Shown in pieces: positions 8,963-17,008 of a DNA stretch of 64,000 nt. Under the pieces are notes generated by a model. That model did not search any database. It saw nothing but the letters and a program-made list of their open reading frames with translations, and had not been told where the DNA came from. Made by a program: the position numbers and the translations under genes. Source of the stretch: Akkermansia sp. (GTDB lineage: Bacteria; Verrucomicrobiota; Verrucomicrobiia; Verrucomicrobiales; Akkermansiaceae); the NCBI GenBank assembly GCA_017415995.1, contig JAFQDN010000050.1:1-64000 (forward strand). Reading direction: 5' to 3'. How positions within the stretch are numbered: position 1 is the first letter of the stretch; every line of letters begins with the position of its first letter.

Positions 8963-9943
8963 ATGCGAATTGTAATGATGGCCACGGGCGATATTGCCAT
9001 TCCTGCTATGAACTCGCTTGTCTGTTCCGGTGAGTTGGTTGCTTTGTTTACTCAGCCGGATCGCCCCGTTGGGCGCCACCAGACGCTTACTCCGCCTCGT
9101 ATTAAGGTATGTGCGTTGGAGCAGGGAATACCTGTTTTCCAACCGGAGCGTATGCGTGATGCTGAGGCTGTGGCTCAGCTGCGTGATTTGAAACCCGATT
9201 TGGTGGTGGTGATGGCTTACGGGCAAATCCTTTCTCAAGAGGTTATTGACATCCCCTCTCTTGCTTGTATTAATGCTCATGCTTCTCTCTTGCCCCGCCA
9301 TCGCGGGGCGGCCTGTATTCAGGCTGCCATCGAAGCCGGTGATGATGAAACCGGTATTACCATCATGCATGTGGTTAAAAAACTGGATGCCGGTGATATT
9401 ATTTGCTCCAACTCCATCCCCTTACGTGGTACGGAAACTGCGGAATCTCTCCATGATGATTTGGCCTTGCTTGCTCCCTTGGCTTTGGCGGATGCCGTGG
9501 AGCAGCTCCGTAACGGTTCTGCCGACCCCGTGGAGCAGGATGAAAGCCTGATGACTTATGCTCCCAAGCTCATGCGTGCTCATGGCCTTATTGACTGGAG
9601 CCTTCCGGCCTTGCAGGTCTCTCGCAAAATTCGTGCCTATCACTCTTGGCCCGGTACCTATACCACATACCCCTCCGTTAAATCCGGCGGGGATAAGCAG
9701 CTCAAAATCTTCCCCCCCATTGATTGCTTCCCCCGCTTAAAGAAACCGGTGGACGCCGTCCCCGGTATGGTGCTGGAGGCCGGCCCGGATGGTATGCTTG
9801 TCTCCTGCGGCGGTCCCCGCGGCGGCGCCATCCGCATCTCCACCATGCAGCCCCCCGGCGCCCGCAAGATGAACGCGGAAAGTTTCTTCGCCGGCCACAA
9901 AATCATGCCCGGTACCATCCTCGGTATCGTGGCAGAGGGGTGA
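8963..9943 (+). CDS. fmt: Methionyl-tRNA formyltransferase
   Basis: A 326-residue protein that formylates the methionine of initiator tRNA from 10-formyltetrahydrofolate. The N-terminal formyltransferase domain starts MRIVMMATGDIAIPAMNSL and carries the catalytic region INAHASLLPRHRGAACI (Asn and His of the family) and the Asp in LDAGDII. The C-terminal tRNA-binding domain spans about 205-326 and ends GHKIMPGTILGIV. The length is normal. There is no def gene next to it. A diverged duplicate of its last codons lies 4.9 kb downstream (14784-14864), across a glycan gene island, which points to recombination at the 3' end of this gene. Confidence 0.95.
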   Translation: MRIVMMATGDIAIPAMNSLVCSGELVALFTQPDRPVGRHQTLTPPRIKVCALEQGIPVFQPERMRDAEAVAQLRDLKPDLVVVMAYGQILSQEVIDIPSLACINAHASLLPRHRGAACIQAAIEAGDDETGITIMHVVKKLDAGDIICSNSIPLRGTETAESLHDDLALLAPLALADAVEQLRNGSADPVEQDESLMTYAPKLMRAHGLIDWSLPALQVSRKIRAYHSWPGTYTTYPSVKSGGDKQLKIFPPIDCFPRLKKPVDAVPGMVLEAGPDGMLVSCGGPRGGAIRISTMQPPGARKMNAESFFAGHKIMPGTILGIVAEG

Positions 9944-9966
9944 TTGATTTTTTGCTGATAGTCACA

Positions 9967-10009
9967 ACAAAACGCTCAGTTCTACAAGGCTTTGAACTGA
10001 GCGTTTTGT
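9967..10009 (+). terminator. Long hairpin terminator after fmt
   Basis: ACAAAACGCTCAGTTC (9967-9982) pairs perfectly with GAACTGAGCGTTTTGT (9994-10009) around an 11-nt loop. The AT ends give T-rich flanks on both strands, so it may serve the converging ATP-grasp gene as well. Confidence 0.85.
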
Positions 10010-10187
10010 TTATAAACGATGGATGTTTATTTGCATCCGATTCCTTTTTATCAATTCCCACAAATCTCGGCAAACAACCTTGAAGGGGCTTGGCCTGATT
10101 TGTGAGACTCTTGTCGTAAAGCTTACGGATTTCTGTCGGAGAACTTGGTATAGTTACTAAGCTTCTTCCTGATTTGTAAGCTGCACT

Positions 10188-11324
10188 TTACCATGGCTGT
10201 TTTCCTTGTTTCAATGCTTCAGCACAAGAAATCATATAAGCTTCAAACTCTTTTCGGAAAGGCTTGTCTATGTACTGGTTTCCGTTAAACCAGAAGCTTT
10301 GATTGCCCTCAATAATAAGCGGTCCTTCCGGCGTAATGGCTATATCCCATCCGACAGCTTGAATCCGCTCGAAAGACTTATGTGCTTTAATAGCCAGTTC
10401 AATTGCTTCCTTGAAAAAGGGAATGGGCTGATTCTCGTACACAAAACCGCTATCGGGGTGCATGGTGTTTCTGTATGCCGGATCTTCTGAGTAAACTGTT
10501 TTTTTCCAGCAACCCTTATCTGCGTTTATGCCGACAGCAACGCCTCCACTATGTGCATTGTCAACTTTTGTTCCGCCAACGCCAAAACGGTGGAAGCCGG
10601 ATATGTATTGAACCTCACCCTTTGTGTCGCGCATGGTTACAATGCGCATCGTGTTGAGGGAATGCGGGTAAATCTTAGCTAAATCAGGATGATTGAGAAT
10701 TGCTGTCTCTACGATGTATTCGTTGTTGACTTTTTCCGCTAATTCTGAAAAAGTGCATTTTTGGCCGTTTACTAAACAGTCGTGCTCGTCTATCGCCTCT
10801 AGCAGATAGGCGCCTTTACCTTGGTGCCCATCATGCGGTTTGATGAATAACCGTTTCTTATCAAGAAGTATCGGAATCAACGCTGTTTTACGCCCCTTGT
10901 CGGAAATCTGAAGTTCTCCTTCAGTTTTGTCTAAAAATCCGTACATGTGAGTCGTTGTGATACCACATGCTTCGAAGTGCTTAATGCAGCGCTCTTTTGC
11001 GGTGAGTATCGCAGCGTCTTCTTTGGCCCATTCCAATATGGGTAAATTGTAAGTAAACCACTCAGAGTCGAAGATGAAGTCGCCAATGCAAGCCCCCTTG
11101 TACTGAAGTCCATATTGGAAATAATGCTCAACCGTTTCCCGAACGGGGAAAGCTTTCCCTCCATTAATCAGGTCTTTGAGATCTTGCATTACCTCCTCAA
11201 AAGACTTTGAGTTTTCATTTTTTGTAGACTCATAGTACGCCCGTACTCGTTCGCGAGACTTCTTGAGTTTGATGTGAGAGGTGAAAGTCTTGCGCCATAA
11301 ACATAACTTTTGGAAAAGGTTCAT
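10188..11324 (-). CDS. Sugar-transfer-associated ATP-grasp protein
   Basis: A 378-residue protein of the ATP-grasp family found in polysaccharide loci. Seen: a basic helical N-terminus, an ATP-binding segment KKRLFIKPHDGHQGKGAYLL (Lys and Gly-rich loop), the acidic IVETAILNHPDLAKIYPHSL region, and a C-terminal metal/nucleotide site with VGWDIAITPEGPLIIEGNQS (Glu and Asn). ATP-grasp enzymes join a carboxylate to an amine or thiol through an acyl phosphate, so it may add an amino acid or similar group to a glycan; the substrate is unknown. The start at 11324 follows a long leader from the promoter at 11433-11461. Its neighbours are a PP-loop protein and a pyruvyl transferase. Confidence 0.8.
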   Translation of the reverse strand: MNLFQKLCLWRKTFTSHIKLKKSRERVRAYYESTKNENSKSFEEVMQDLKDLINGGKAFPVRETVEHYFQYGLQYKGACIGDFIFDSEWFTYNLPILEWAKEDAAILTAKERCIKHFEACGITTTHMYGFLDKTEGELQISDKGRKTALIPILLDKKRLFIKPHDGHQGKGAYLLEAIDEHDCLVNGQKCTFSELAEKVNNEYIVETAILNHPDLAKIYPHSLNTMRIVTMRDTKGEVQYISGFHRFGVGGTKVDNAHSGGVAVGINADKGCWKKTVYSEDPAYRNTMHPDSGFVYENQPIPFFKEAIELAIKAHKSFERIQAVGWDIAITPEGPLIIEGNQSFWFNGNQYIDKPFRKEFEAYMISCAEALKQGKQPW

Positions 11325-11432
11325 AATGAGAGTTTTTTTCGATGTGTTCACCTTGCCGTGAGAGCTTGTTGCACGAGCGGACGTACATTCGCATTTTACA
11401 GCGGTTTGCACGTATTGCTTGGCTCAGGAATA

Positions 11433-11461
11433 ATGCTACTTCTTTTTAGCAGTAATGTCAA
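11433..11461 (-). promoter_or_regulatory. Strong sigma-70-like promoter for the ATP-grasp gene
   Basis: On the minus strand TTGACA (11461-11456) and TAGCAT (11438-11433) are separated by 17 bp. It gives a leader of about 100 nt, and the gene therefore has a promoter separate from the two upstream genes. Confidence 0.75.
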
Positions 11462-11498
11462 CCGGATTTTTTGTGTGCTGATGCGCGCTCGTTGCGTT

Positions 11499-12695
11499 TT
11501 AGTTGTTCGGTCTTACGATGTTAACCGGCGTTTGTTTTTTTCTTCTTCTGAAAAGTCTGGCGAAGAATCCACGCTTGCGAGGTTTGCTTTCTTGGATGCC
11601 GGCAGAGAGTTTGTTTTTCAACTTTTGGACCCATGAAGGAGTGGGGGTGATGGGATGATGCTCAAGATACTCCAGCACGGGGAGCATCTCTTTTTGTTCT
11701 ACCTGCGTAAGCTCAAAATCAAACAACTCTTCTTCAGTCAATGCCGGAATGCAGGGAAGTGCGTCTATTCCTACCGCTTTAAAGTTGATAATGGTGCGCT
11801 TACATTTTGCGCATTTGCCACAATTAGATGATAAGTTGTCACCCTGCCAACACACTCGGAGCTTTTCTAAACCTTTTTCCCATTTGCTCACCAATGCCGC
11901 CTTCTGAATACGGCCGAATTCTGCTCCGTCTGTAACAATTTCATTTGCAGCCGATGAAAGGAAATGATTGGTTACGGGATTGCTTCCGTGCGGGTACAAG
12001 AAACTTGTGAACATGCCGTCATTGCCCAACATTAAGTAACCGAAATCCTTTTCAAATACTCGCATGCACCCGACCAGCATGCTGAAATATGCCATGCCAT
12101 AATCACAGTGCATATCTCTGAAGTTTGTTTCAATGGTGTAAAAATCCAGCCCCAAGTCTTCCACCATGGAACGCGCATCTGCCGAAGCTGCGCGCCACTC
12201 ATCAACGTAATCTTTGCGAATATCTGCTCCGTGGAGCATTAAGCAGGCCTTTAACGGCAGGGATTGGGGCCCGGCCAGAGCTTTTGCATGTCTATATGCC
12301 GTAAAGCAGGCATCCAGACCGCCACTGAAACAAGAAATGGCCTTTTGCTTGACTGTGCTATCGCTGTCATCGACGAGCTCGTCTGCGGTTAATTCAATAT
12401 CCCTGTATTGGTCCGGATTTGTTTGGCACCACGCCTTTACATAGCGGTCTATGCCGCGCCAAAGGCTTTTGGATAAGGTGGATTTAATGTGGAATTGCCC
12501 ACCGACTTCCATCATTTTGTGCAAGAAAATGATGCTCCATACATCCCCTGAGTGAGTAAGCTGCTGAGGCTTTTTGTCTTTGGCTTGTACGATCAGATAC
12601 TGCTTTTCGGAATGGAATCCGTAGCTGAGTGTAGCAGAGAGTTTGATTCCACCGTCCGGTAATACAGTAGCAGGGGAGAGAGAGATGGTGTTCAT
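11499..12695 (-). CDS. PP-loop ATP-pyrophosphatase-like protein of a glycan locus
   Basis: A 398-residue protein. Residues about 120-135 hold a PP-loop (SCFSGGLDACFTAYRHA), the SGGxDS-like ATP-binding motif of adenine-nucleotide alpha hydrolases such as QueC, NadE and GMP synthetase. A cysteine cluster SSNCGKCAKCKRT near residue 290 resembles the zinc site of QueC-like enzymes. Such enzymes adenylate a carboxyl or carbonyl group before amidation or thiolation, so it may modify a sugar acid; the substrate is not known. The C-terminus is very basic (KPRKRGFFARLFRRRKK), which could attach it to the membrane. It overlaps the upstream pyruvyl transferase by 4 bp. Confidence 0.7.
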   Translation of the reverse strand: MNTISLSPATVLPDGGIKLSATLSYGFHSEKQYLIVQAKDKKPQQLTHSGDVWSIIFLHKMMEVGGQFHIKSTLSKSLWRGIDRYVKAWCQTNPDQYRDIELTADELVDDSDSTVKQKAISCFSGGLDACFTAYRHAKALAGPQSLPLKACLMLHGADIRKDYVDEWRAASADARSMVEDLGLDFYTIETNFRDMHCDYGMAYFSMLVGCMRVFEKDFGYLMLGNDGMFTSFLYPHGSNPVTNHFLSSAANEIVTDGAEFGRIQKAALVSKWEKGLEKLRVCWQGDNLSSNCGKCAKCKRTIINFKAVGIDALPCIPALTEEELFDFELTQVEQKEMLPVLEYLEHHPITPTPSWVQKLKNKLSAGIQESKPRKRGFFARLFRRRKKQTPVNIVRPNN

Positions 12696-13720
12696 GTGTG
12701 GGGAACTTCTACTTGTAAATGGTTTAGTGCTGTTAAGATTTCTTCCGTACTACGGCACATGTGACAATGCGTAAAGTGGGATAAGCTTTGTTGCCATACC
12801 CCGGAAAGTTTTCCGTAGTTGTTATCTATCATGATAACGTGTTTACCCAGTAAAATTGATGCAATAGATACGTGCAGCCTATTCGTTATGACGATGTCAT
12901 AGCGATTCAATGTTTTGAAAAATTGAGTTACCAACAAGTCGTTGAACTCAGACCAACGACAATTGCCGCCACCGTAGCGAGAGACATCAACGCTCGGCAA
13001 ATGAGCCATATTGCTCGGTAATATGGAACCGGCTGCTTCGGAATCATTTCTCATGACGAGCAAAAGTTTACGCCCATCCGGAAGAATTTGTTCGCGTTGT
13101 TTCGTGTGTTTGTCTAAGCGGTCGATGCTTTTACGGTAAGCTCGGCATAAGCTTCTGAACTTGCTGTGCCTCGGCAAGAAAATACCGGCCAGAGCCGAAG
13201 CGATGCAAGCGGGTCTGGGTAACTGTTTCCGGGCATCTTCCCATGTCAAGTAGTTGCGAATGTCCATGTAGCACGCCATGTCATTGCTGAGGAAGATTTC
13301 AGCCGTATTGTTAATGCTTTTGCAATAGTTGAAACTCTGTTCGTCTCGGCAGAAAACGGTAAACCTTGAATCCAGTTCGGAAATGAGCTTGTCGCACTTC
13401 CTCATGCTGTGAGGTAGTATAATGCATGCCTCGAGGTGTTTATTTGAAAACAGTGTTGACAGGTATTCGAGCTGCCCCCAATCGGGCACCATAGCACCAC
13501 CTCCGCCGTATACCAAGTTGTATGGGGTGTCATATGTTTTCTTTTCGTCGTACATTTCGTAGCTTAAGCCCAATCGGTCAAATAATTGAACGCTCGCGAC
13601 TGCAATCAGCGCGTCCCCCATATTCCCCGGATTGGGATGATAGACAAAATGACCGATTTCTTTCAGCTTGGATTCAAGCTGAGAATCGGGTTGCCTACAA
13701 CTTGGTATCATAAGCTTCAC
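12692..13720 (-). CDS. Polysaccharide pyruvyl transferase family protein
   Basis: A 342-residue protein of the polysaccharide pyruvyl transferase superfamily (GT-B like fold), which adds ketal-linked pyruvate to sugars from phosphoenolpyruvate. Seen: HPNPGNMGDALIAVASVQLF near the N-terminus, the glycine-rich LVYGGGGAMVPDWGQ, FCRDEQSFNYC, and YDIVITNRLHVSIASILLGK near the C-terminus. The GTG at 13720 lies 6 bp after a good -10 box and would be leaderless; an ATG three codons in (13711) is the alternative. It is first of a 4-bp-overlapping pair with the PP-loop gene. Confidence 0.8.
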   Translation of the reverse strand: MKLMIPSCRQPDSQLESKLKEIGHFVYHPNPGNMGDALIAVASVQLFDRLGLSYEMYDEKKTYDTPYNLVYGGGGAMVPDWGQLEYLSTLFSNKHLEACIILPHSMRKCDKLISELDSRFTVFCRDEQSFNYCKSINNTAEIFLSNDMACYMDIRNYLTWEDARKQLPRPACIASALAGIFLPRHSKFRSLCRAYRKSIDRLDKHTKQREQILPDGRKLLLVMRNDSEAAGSILPSNMAHLPSVDVSRYGGGNCRWSEFNDLLVTQFFKTLNRYDIVITNRLHVSIASILLGKHVIMIDNNYGKLSGVWQQSLSHFTHCHMCRSTEEILTALNHLQVEVPHT

Positions 13721-13726
13721 GGTAAT

Positions 13727-13755
13727 AGTCTAGCTGATTATGTGTTCTGTGTAAA
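13727..13755 (-). promoter_or_regulatory. Promoter for the pyruvyl transferase/PP-loop pair
   Basis: TTTACA (13755-13750) and TAGACT (13732-13727) on the minus strand are 17 bp apart. The GTG start is 6 bp further on, matching the leaderless pattern seen at other genes here. Confidence 0.6.
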
Positions 13756-13894
13756 GTTTTTTTTGTTTTTTCTTGATTCTCAGGTTTTCTACCGTTGCGT
13801 TCTAGGGAAACGCTGATTTAATCAAAAAAGTCATAGTTAAGGCTTTTATGTTCTCCTAATTGCGATATAATGGACTTGTTATTAAAAAGTTAAG

Positions 13895-14779
13895 ATGAAA
13901 ATAAAGCAGCTAACATTGACCGATATCGAACATGCAGGGCGCAAAAAGACAACGCGTCGCGAGGATTTTTTGACGAGCATGGATGCCATCATTCCTTGGG
14001 AAACATGGATTGAAATGATTCGGCCGCACTATCCCTCAGGCAAAAGAGGTCGCCCTGTAAGAGGTATCGAAACAATGCTGCGCATGTATCTGCTGCAAGT
14101 ATGGTTTAATCTGTCCGATGTTGGAGTAGAGGATGCAATATACGACAGTTACGCCATGCGAACATTCATGAGGATAGACTTTTATAATGAGCAGGTTCCG
14201 GATGCTACGACATTGCTTAAATTCCGTCACCTTCTTGAGGAACATAAGATAGGAGAACAAATATTTGCAGATCTCAAAAACCGACTCGATAATGCAGGCC
14301 TGCTGATGCACGGCGGTACGGTTGTCGATGCTACCATTATCCATGCGCCCGGTTCCACTAAAAACGCAAAGGGTAAGAGAGATGAAGAAATGCATCAAGT
14401 TAAGAAGGGGAATCAGTGGTATTTCGGCATGAAAGTTCACGTTGGAGTAGATGCGGGGAGCGGATATGTTCACACTATAACCGGAACCGCAGCGAATGAG
14501 CATGATTCTCAGCAGATAAGTGCATTGATACGCAGAGATGACGAAGTGGTTTATGGCGATTCCGGTTATCCGGGAGCAGCAGAGCAGGAAAAGATAAAAA
14601 CAGATAAGGAATTTTCCAAAATTGAGTTCCGCATCAATAAAAAGCCTTCCTGCTTAAAGATAAAGGATTGTTACAAAGGTATTGGGAAAAACATGAATCG
14701 GTTCAATATCCTGTTTGCCTGTGCAAATCTTGTAATGTGCCTGCGAGCCAATTGCTCATTAGCACCTATTGGAGGATAA
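13895..14779 (+). CDS. IS5-family transposase, internally deleted and probably dead
   Basis: A 294-residue reading frame. The N-terminal part is typical of IS5 transposases (GRPVRGIETMLRMYLLQVWF, then YAMRTFMRI and PDATTLLKFRHLLEEH). Two DDE aspartates are visible, D145 in GTVVDATIIHAPGS and D222 in VYGDSGYPGA. The region that should hold the catalytic Glu (the family's 'KSSVRAKVEH...FGYRKTRYRG' stretch) is missing: the frame passes from RINKKPSCLKIKD straight to CYKGIGKNMNRFNILFACAN. About 30 codons appear to have been lost in frame. I found no matching right terminal inverted repeat before the fmt fragment that begins 4 bp later. Confidence 0.85.
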   Translation: MKIKQLTLTDIEHAGRKKTTRREDFLTSMDAIIPWETWIEMIRPHYPSGKRGRPVRGIETMLRMYLLQVWFNLSDVGVEDAIYDSYAMRTFMRIDFYNEQVPDATTLLKFRHLLEEHKIGEQIFADLKNRLDNAGLLMHGGTVVDATIIHAPGSTKNAKGKRDEEMHQVKKGNQWYFGMKVHVGVDAGSGYVHTITGTAANEHDSQQISALIRRDDEVVYGDSGYPGAAEQEKIKTDKEFSKIEFRINKKPSCLKIKDCYKGIGKNMNRFNILFACANLVMCLRANCSLAPIGG

Positions 14780-14783
14780 CTGT

Positions 14784-14864
14784 GCCCGTAAGATGAACGC
14801 GGAAAGCTTCTTCGCCGGTCATAAAATCATGCCCGGCACCATCCTCGGTATCCCGACGGAGTAA
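14784..14864 (+). pseudogene. fmt: Diverged 3' fragment of a second fmt allele
   Basis: These 26 codons plus stop reproduce the C-terminus of fmt (from ARKMNAESFFAGHKIMPG to a different ending, PTE). Compared with 9860-9943, the first 23 codons differ at five positions, all synonymous third bases. The fragment has no start and is fused to the damaged IS5 element. It looks like the tail of a related but distinct fmt allele left by recombination, not a recent target-site duplication. Confidence 0.85.
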
Positions 14865-14888
14865 GATTGATGGAACGCGGAATAGTAA

Positions 14889-14908
14889 GAGCCCCCGACG
14901 GGGGGCTC
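14889..14908. terminator. Hairpin between the fmt fragment and the SDR gene
   Basis: GAGCCCCC (14889-14896) pairs with GGGGGCTC (14901-14908) around GACG. There is no clean T-run on either side, so it may act on both converging transcripts or be the old terminator of the lost fmt allele. Confidence 0.6.
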
Positions 14909-14916
14909 ACTTAGTT

Positions 14917-15648
14917 TCAGAGTCTGCCACTGTTGAGTTTATAGTCGTAACTCCTTCTGCCTTCTTCCCTGAAATCGGCTTGGTACCTTTCCAGTACCTT
15001 CTTAAATATTTCCTCATATTGGGGGATGAATAAATCATTCCTTTGTTCCATGTTCTCAATGATTTCATTCGCCAAAGCTTCTGTTTGCCTCAGATCAGTC
15101 TGCCCCTGATTGAACGATGTCCCTTTGATGGAGCCCGGCGAAATGTTGAGGACTCTGTTGTCTGAGCCTCCCTTTTCTAATTCCACGTTAATGCTTTCGA
15201 TAAAGAAACGCAGGGCTGCTTTGGTCGCTCCGTATACGGAGAAAAACGGAGATGAGAGATAGGCTGATATGCTGACCATGACACCGCAGTAAAATGGTTT
15301 GTCTGACTCCAATTTAGAATAGAATCGGCGGATAAGGCGCATCGCGGGGATGGTATTAACCTGAAAATAGGTGTTGATGATGGCGTCCGGAACGTCTTTC
15401 AACAAGGCCAACTTTCCGAATCCTGCCGAAATGAAGATGGTATCAATATCCGTAAATTGATCAAAGAAACTGTAGTCCTCTGATGTTAAATCAAATTCAT
15501 AACTGCTGATTTTCGGCTTCTTATATTGAGCTTGCAACGGGGCTTTGTCGACAATGTGAACCCGCTCGACCTCCGGTCTATCTGCCAATATCGTGCCGAC
15601 TGCAAGTCCTATCCCATTGGCGCCCCCAACTATTAAAACCTGTTTCAT
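14917..15648 (-). CDS. Short-chain dehydrogenase/reductase
   Basis: A 243-residue classical SDR. The N-terminus MKQVLIVGGANGIGLAVG is the nucleotide-binding Rossmann motif (GxxxGIG), FISAGFG corresponds to the NAG region, and the active site is Ser in MVSISAYLSS with Tyr and Lys in SVYGATKAALRFF. ISPGSIKGTSF supplies the post-catalytic PG motif. It starts 2 bp from the stop of the cytidylyltransferase/oxidoreductase gene, so the two are cotranscribed. It may reduce or epimerise the precursor of a CDP-activated polyol or sugar in this glycan locus; the substrate is inferred from context only. Confidence 0.85.
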   Translation of the reverse strand: MKQVLIVGGANGIGLAVGTILADRPEVERVHIVDKAPLQAQYKKPKISSYEFDLTSEDYSFFDQFTDIDTIFISAGFGKLALLKDVPDAIINTYFQVNTIPAMRLIRRFYSKLESDKPFYCGVMVSISAYLSSPFFSVYGATKAALRFFIESINVELEKGGSDNRVLNISPGSIKGTSFNQGQTDLRQTEALANEIIENMEQRNDLFIPQYEEIFKKVLERYQADFREEGRRSYDYKLNSGRL

Positions 15649-15649
15649 T

Positions 15650-16996
15650 TTAAATTTCGGTTGTGTTAATGCGTTTGGTGAATTGCTCCATAACTGCTGC
15701 CATGGCAATGCTTTCGTGCCTTCTCAATTTCCCGGTGCTGTAGCGTTGCTTGTATATGCAGCTAAGGAATTCTTGTAGCTCATACCTAAGTCCCTCACCG
15801 CTCCACATATGGAAGAAGCGTTTGTTTTTGTTCCTATCCTCGTACCTCAGTTCAAAGTAATCCGTTTTCCACCAAGGTGCTTCCACGTATGCGTATCCCT
15901 TGGTGCCGGATATAACCAAGTTACCCTCTGTTTTTACGCCCAATCCTATTTTGAAAGTGCATGTAGCCTTCGGATAGTTGACAACGCCTTTCGTGAAAAT
16001 ATCCACGCCGTTTTCCATTCGCGAGTATAGGTGGATGTTTTGTATCTCTGTGCCGAATAGTTTAATAATCGGTAATAAGGGATATGAGCCTAATTCGTAC
16101 AGAGACCCCCCGGCTTGTTTCGGGTCAAATTCCCGTAGGGTTTTGTCCTGCCATAACTTAGAGAGTGAAGCCTCAACATCGACTACTTCACCGATGACGC
16201 CACTCCGAACCATGTTGATTAAGTGGGTAAATGCCGGACAATATGCTGTTTTATTTGCTTCCAGCAACACGCACTTATTCTGTTCTGCAAATTGAAAAAG
16301 TTCCTGCGCTTCTTGTTCTTTCAGAACCATGGGGGTCTCGCACAGTACATGTTTCCCCCGCTCCAAGGATTGGCGAATGTAGTTGTAATGGCTCAGGTGC
16401 GGTGTCGCAATGTATACGGCATCCGTATTTGCATAAAATAGCTCCGTATTTGCGCATGCTATGCAGTTGCCGTTTTCCTTTGCCAGTTGCTCTGCATGTT
16501 GTAATTCCGTATCATACACAGCACTCAACTTTACTCCGGCTACGTAATTGATTTCTTGAGCAAAGCGTTTTGCAATGCGTCCGCAACCTATGATTCCGAG
16601 TCGAATGGACTCTTGCGCTGCTGCTCGGAGTTGGGTTGATGAGATGCCTTCTGTGCGTGGTAAGTACACTACTTGGCAAAAATTACTCAGGTAATCAAAT
16701 TTCCCTTCCCAGTCAGAGCCTATGGCAAAAATATCTACATCGTACCGTTCAATGTCGTCTATCTTTTGACCAACGTAATTTTCTATAATGATTTCATCTG
16801 CCAAGCCGGTAGCTTTTACTGCCTCCACTCGCTCCAGCACGTTGTTGCGTACGTTTAATTTGCCTCGTTCACGGTCAAATGCATCATTGGTAACTCCTAC
16901 TATCAGGTAGTCACCGAGCTCCTTTGCTCGGCGTAGTATGTTCAGATGTCCGTGGTGCAGTAAATCGAAAGTGCCGTATGTTATTACTTTTTTCAT
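15650..16996 (-). CDS. Cytidylyltransferase / Gfo-Idh-MocA oxidoreductase fusion
   Basis: A 448-residue two-domain enzyme. Residues 1-125 are a TagD-like cytidylyltransferase (YGTFDLLHHGHLNILRRAKE with the HxGH motif, then RTEGISST). Residues 130-448 are a Gfo/Idh/MocA NAD(P) oxidoreductase (IRLGIIGCGRIAKRF Rossmann motif, AVYIATPHLSHY, GKHVLCETPM with the Glu-Thr-Pro in place of the common EKP). The fusion suggests that a substrate is reduced and coupled to CMP, as in CDP-ribitol or CDP-glycerol type pathways. With the SDR and two LicD proteins it would supply a CDP-activated alditol or similar donor. The exact product cannot be told from sequence. Confidence 0.85.
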   Translation of the reverse strand: MKKVITYGTFDLLHHGHLNILRRAKELGDYLIVGVTNDAFDRERGKLNVRNNVLERVEAVKATGLADEIIIENYVGQKIDDIERYDVDIFAIGSDWEGKFDYLSNFCQVVYLPRTEGISSTQLRAAAQESIRLGIIGCGRIAKRFAQEINYVAGVKLSAVYDTELQHAEQLAKENGNCIACANTELFYANTDAVYIATPHLSHYNYIRQSLERGKHVLCETPMVLKEQEAQELFQFAEQNKCVLLEANKTAYCPAFTHLINMVRSGVIGEVVDVEASLSKLWQDKTLREFDPKQAGGSLYELGSYPLLPIIKLFGTEIQNIHLYSRMENGVDIFTKGVVNYPKATCTFKIGLGVKTEGNLVISGTKGYAYVEAPWWKTDYFELRYEDRNKNKRFFHMWSGEGLRYELQEFLSCIYKQRYSTGKLRRHESIAMAAVMEQFTKRINTTEI

Positions 16997-17008
16997 GTCT
17001 TTTCATAT

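Noticed and set aside
13800..14783. Complete IS5 element with terminal inverted repeats
   Set aside because: No right-end sequence matching the left flank was found before the fmt fragment, so only the transposase frame is called.
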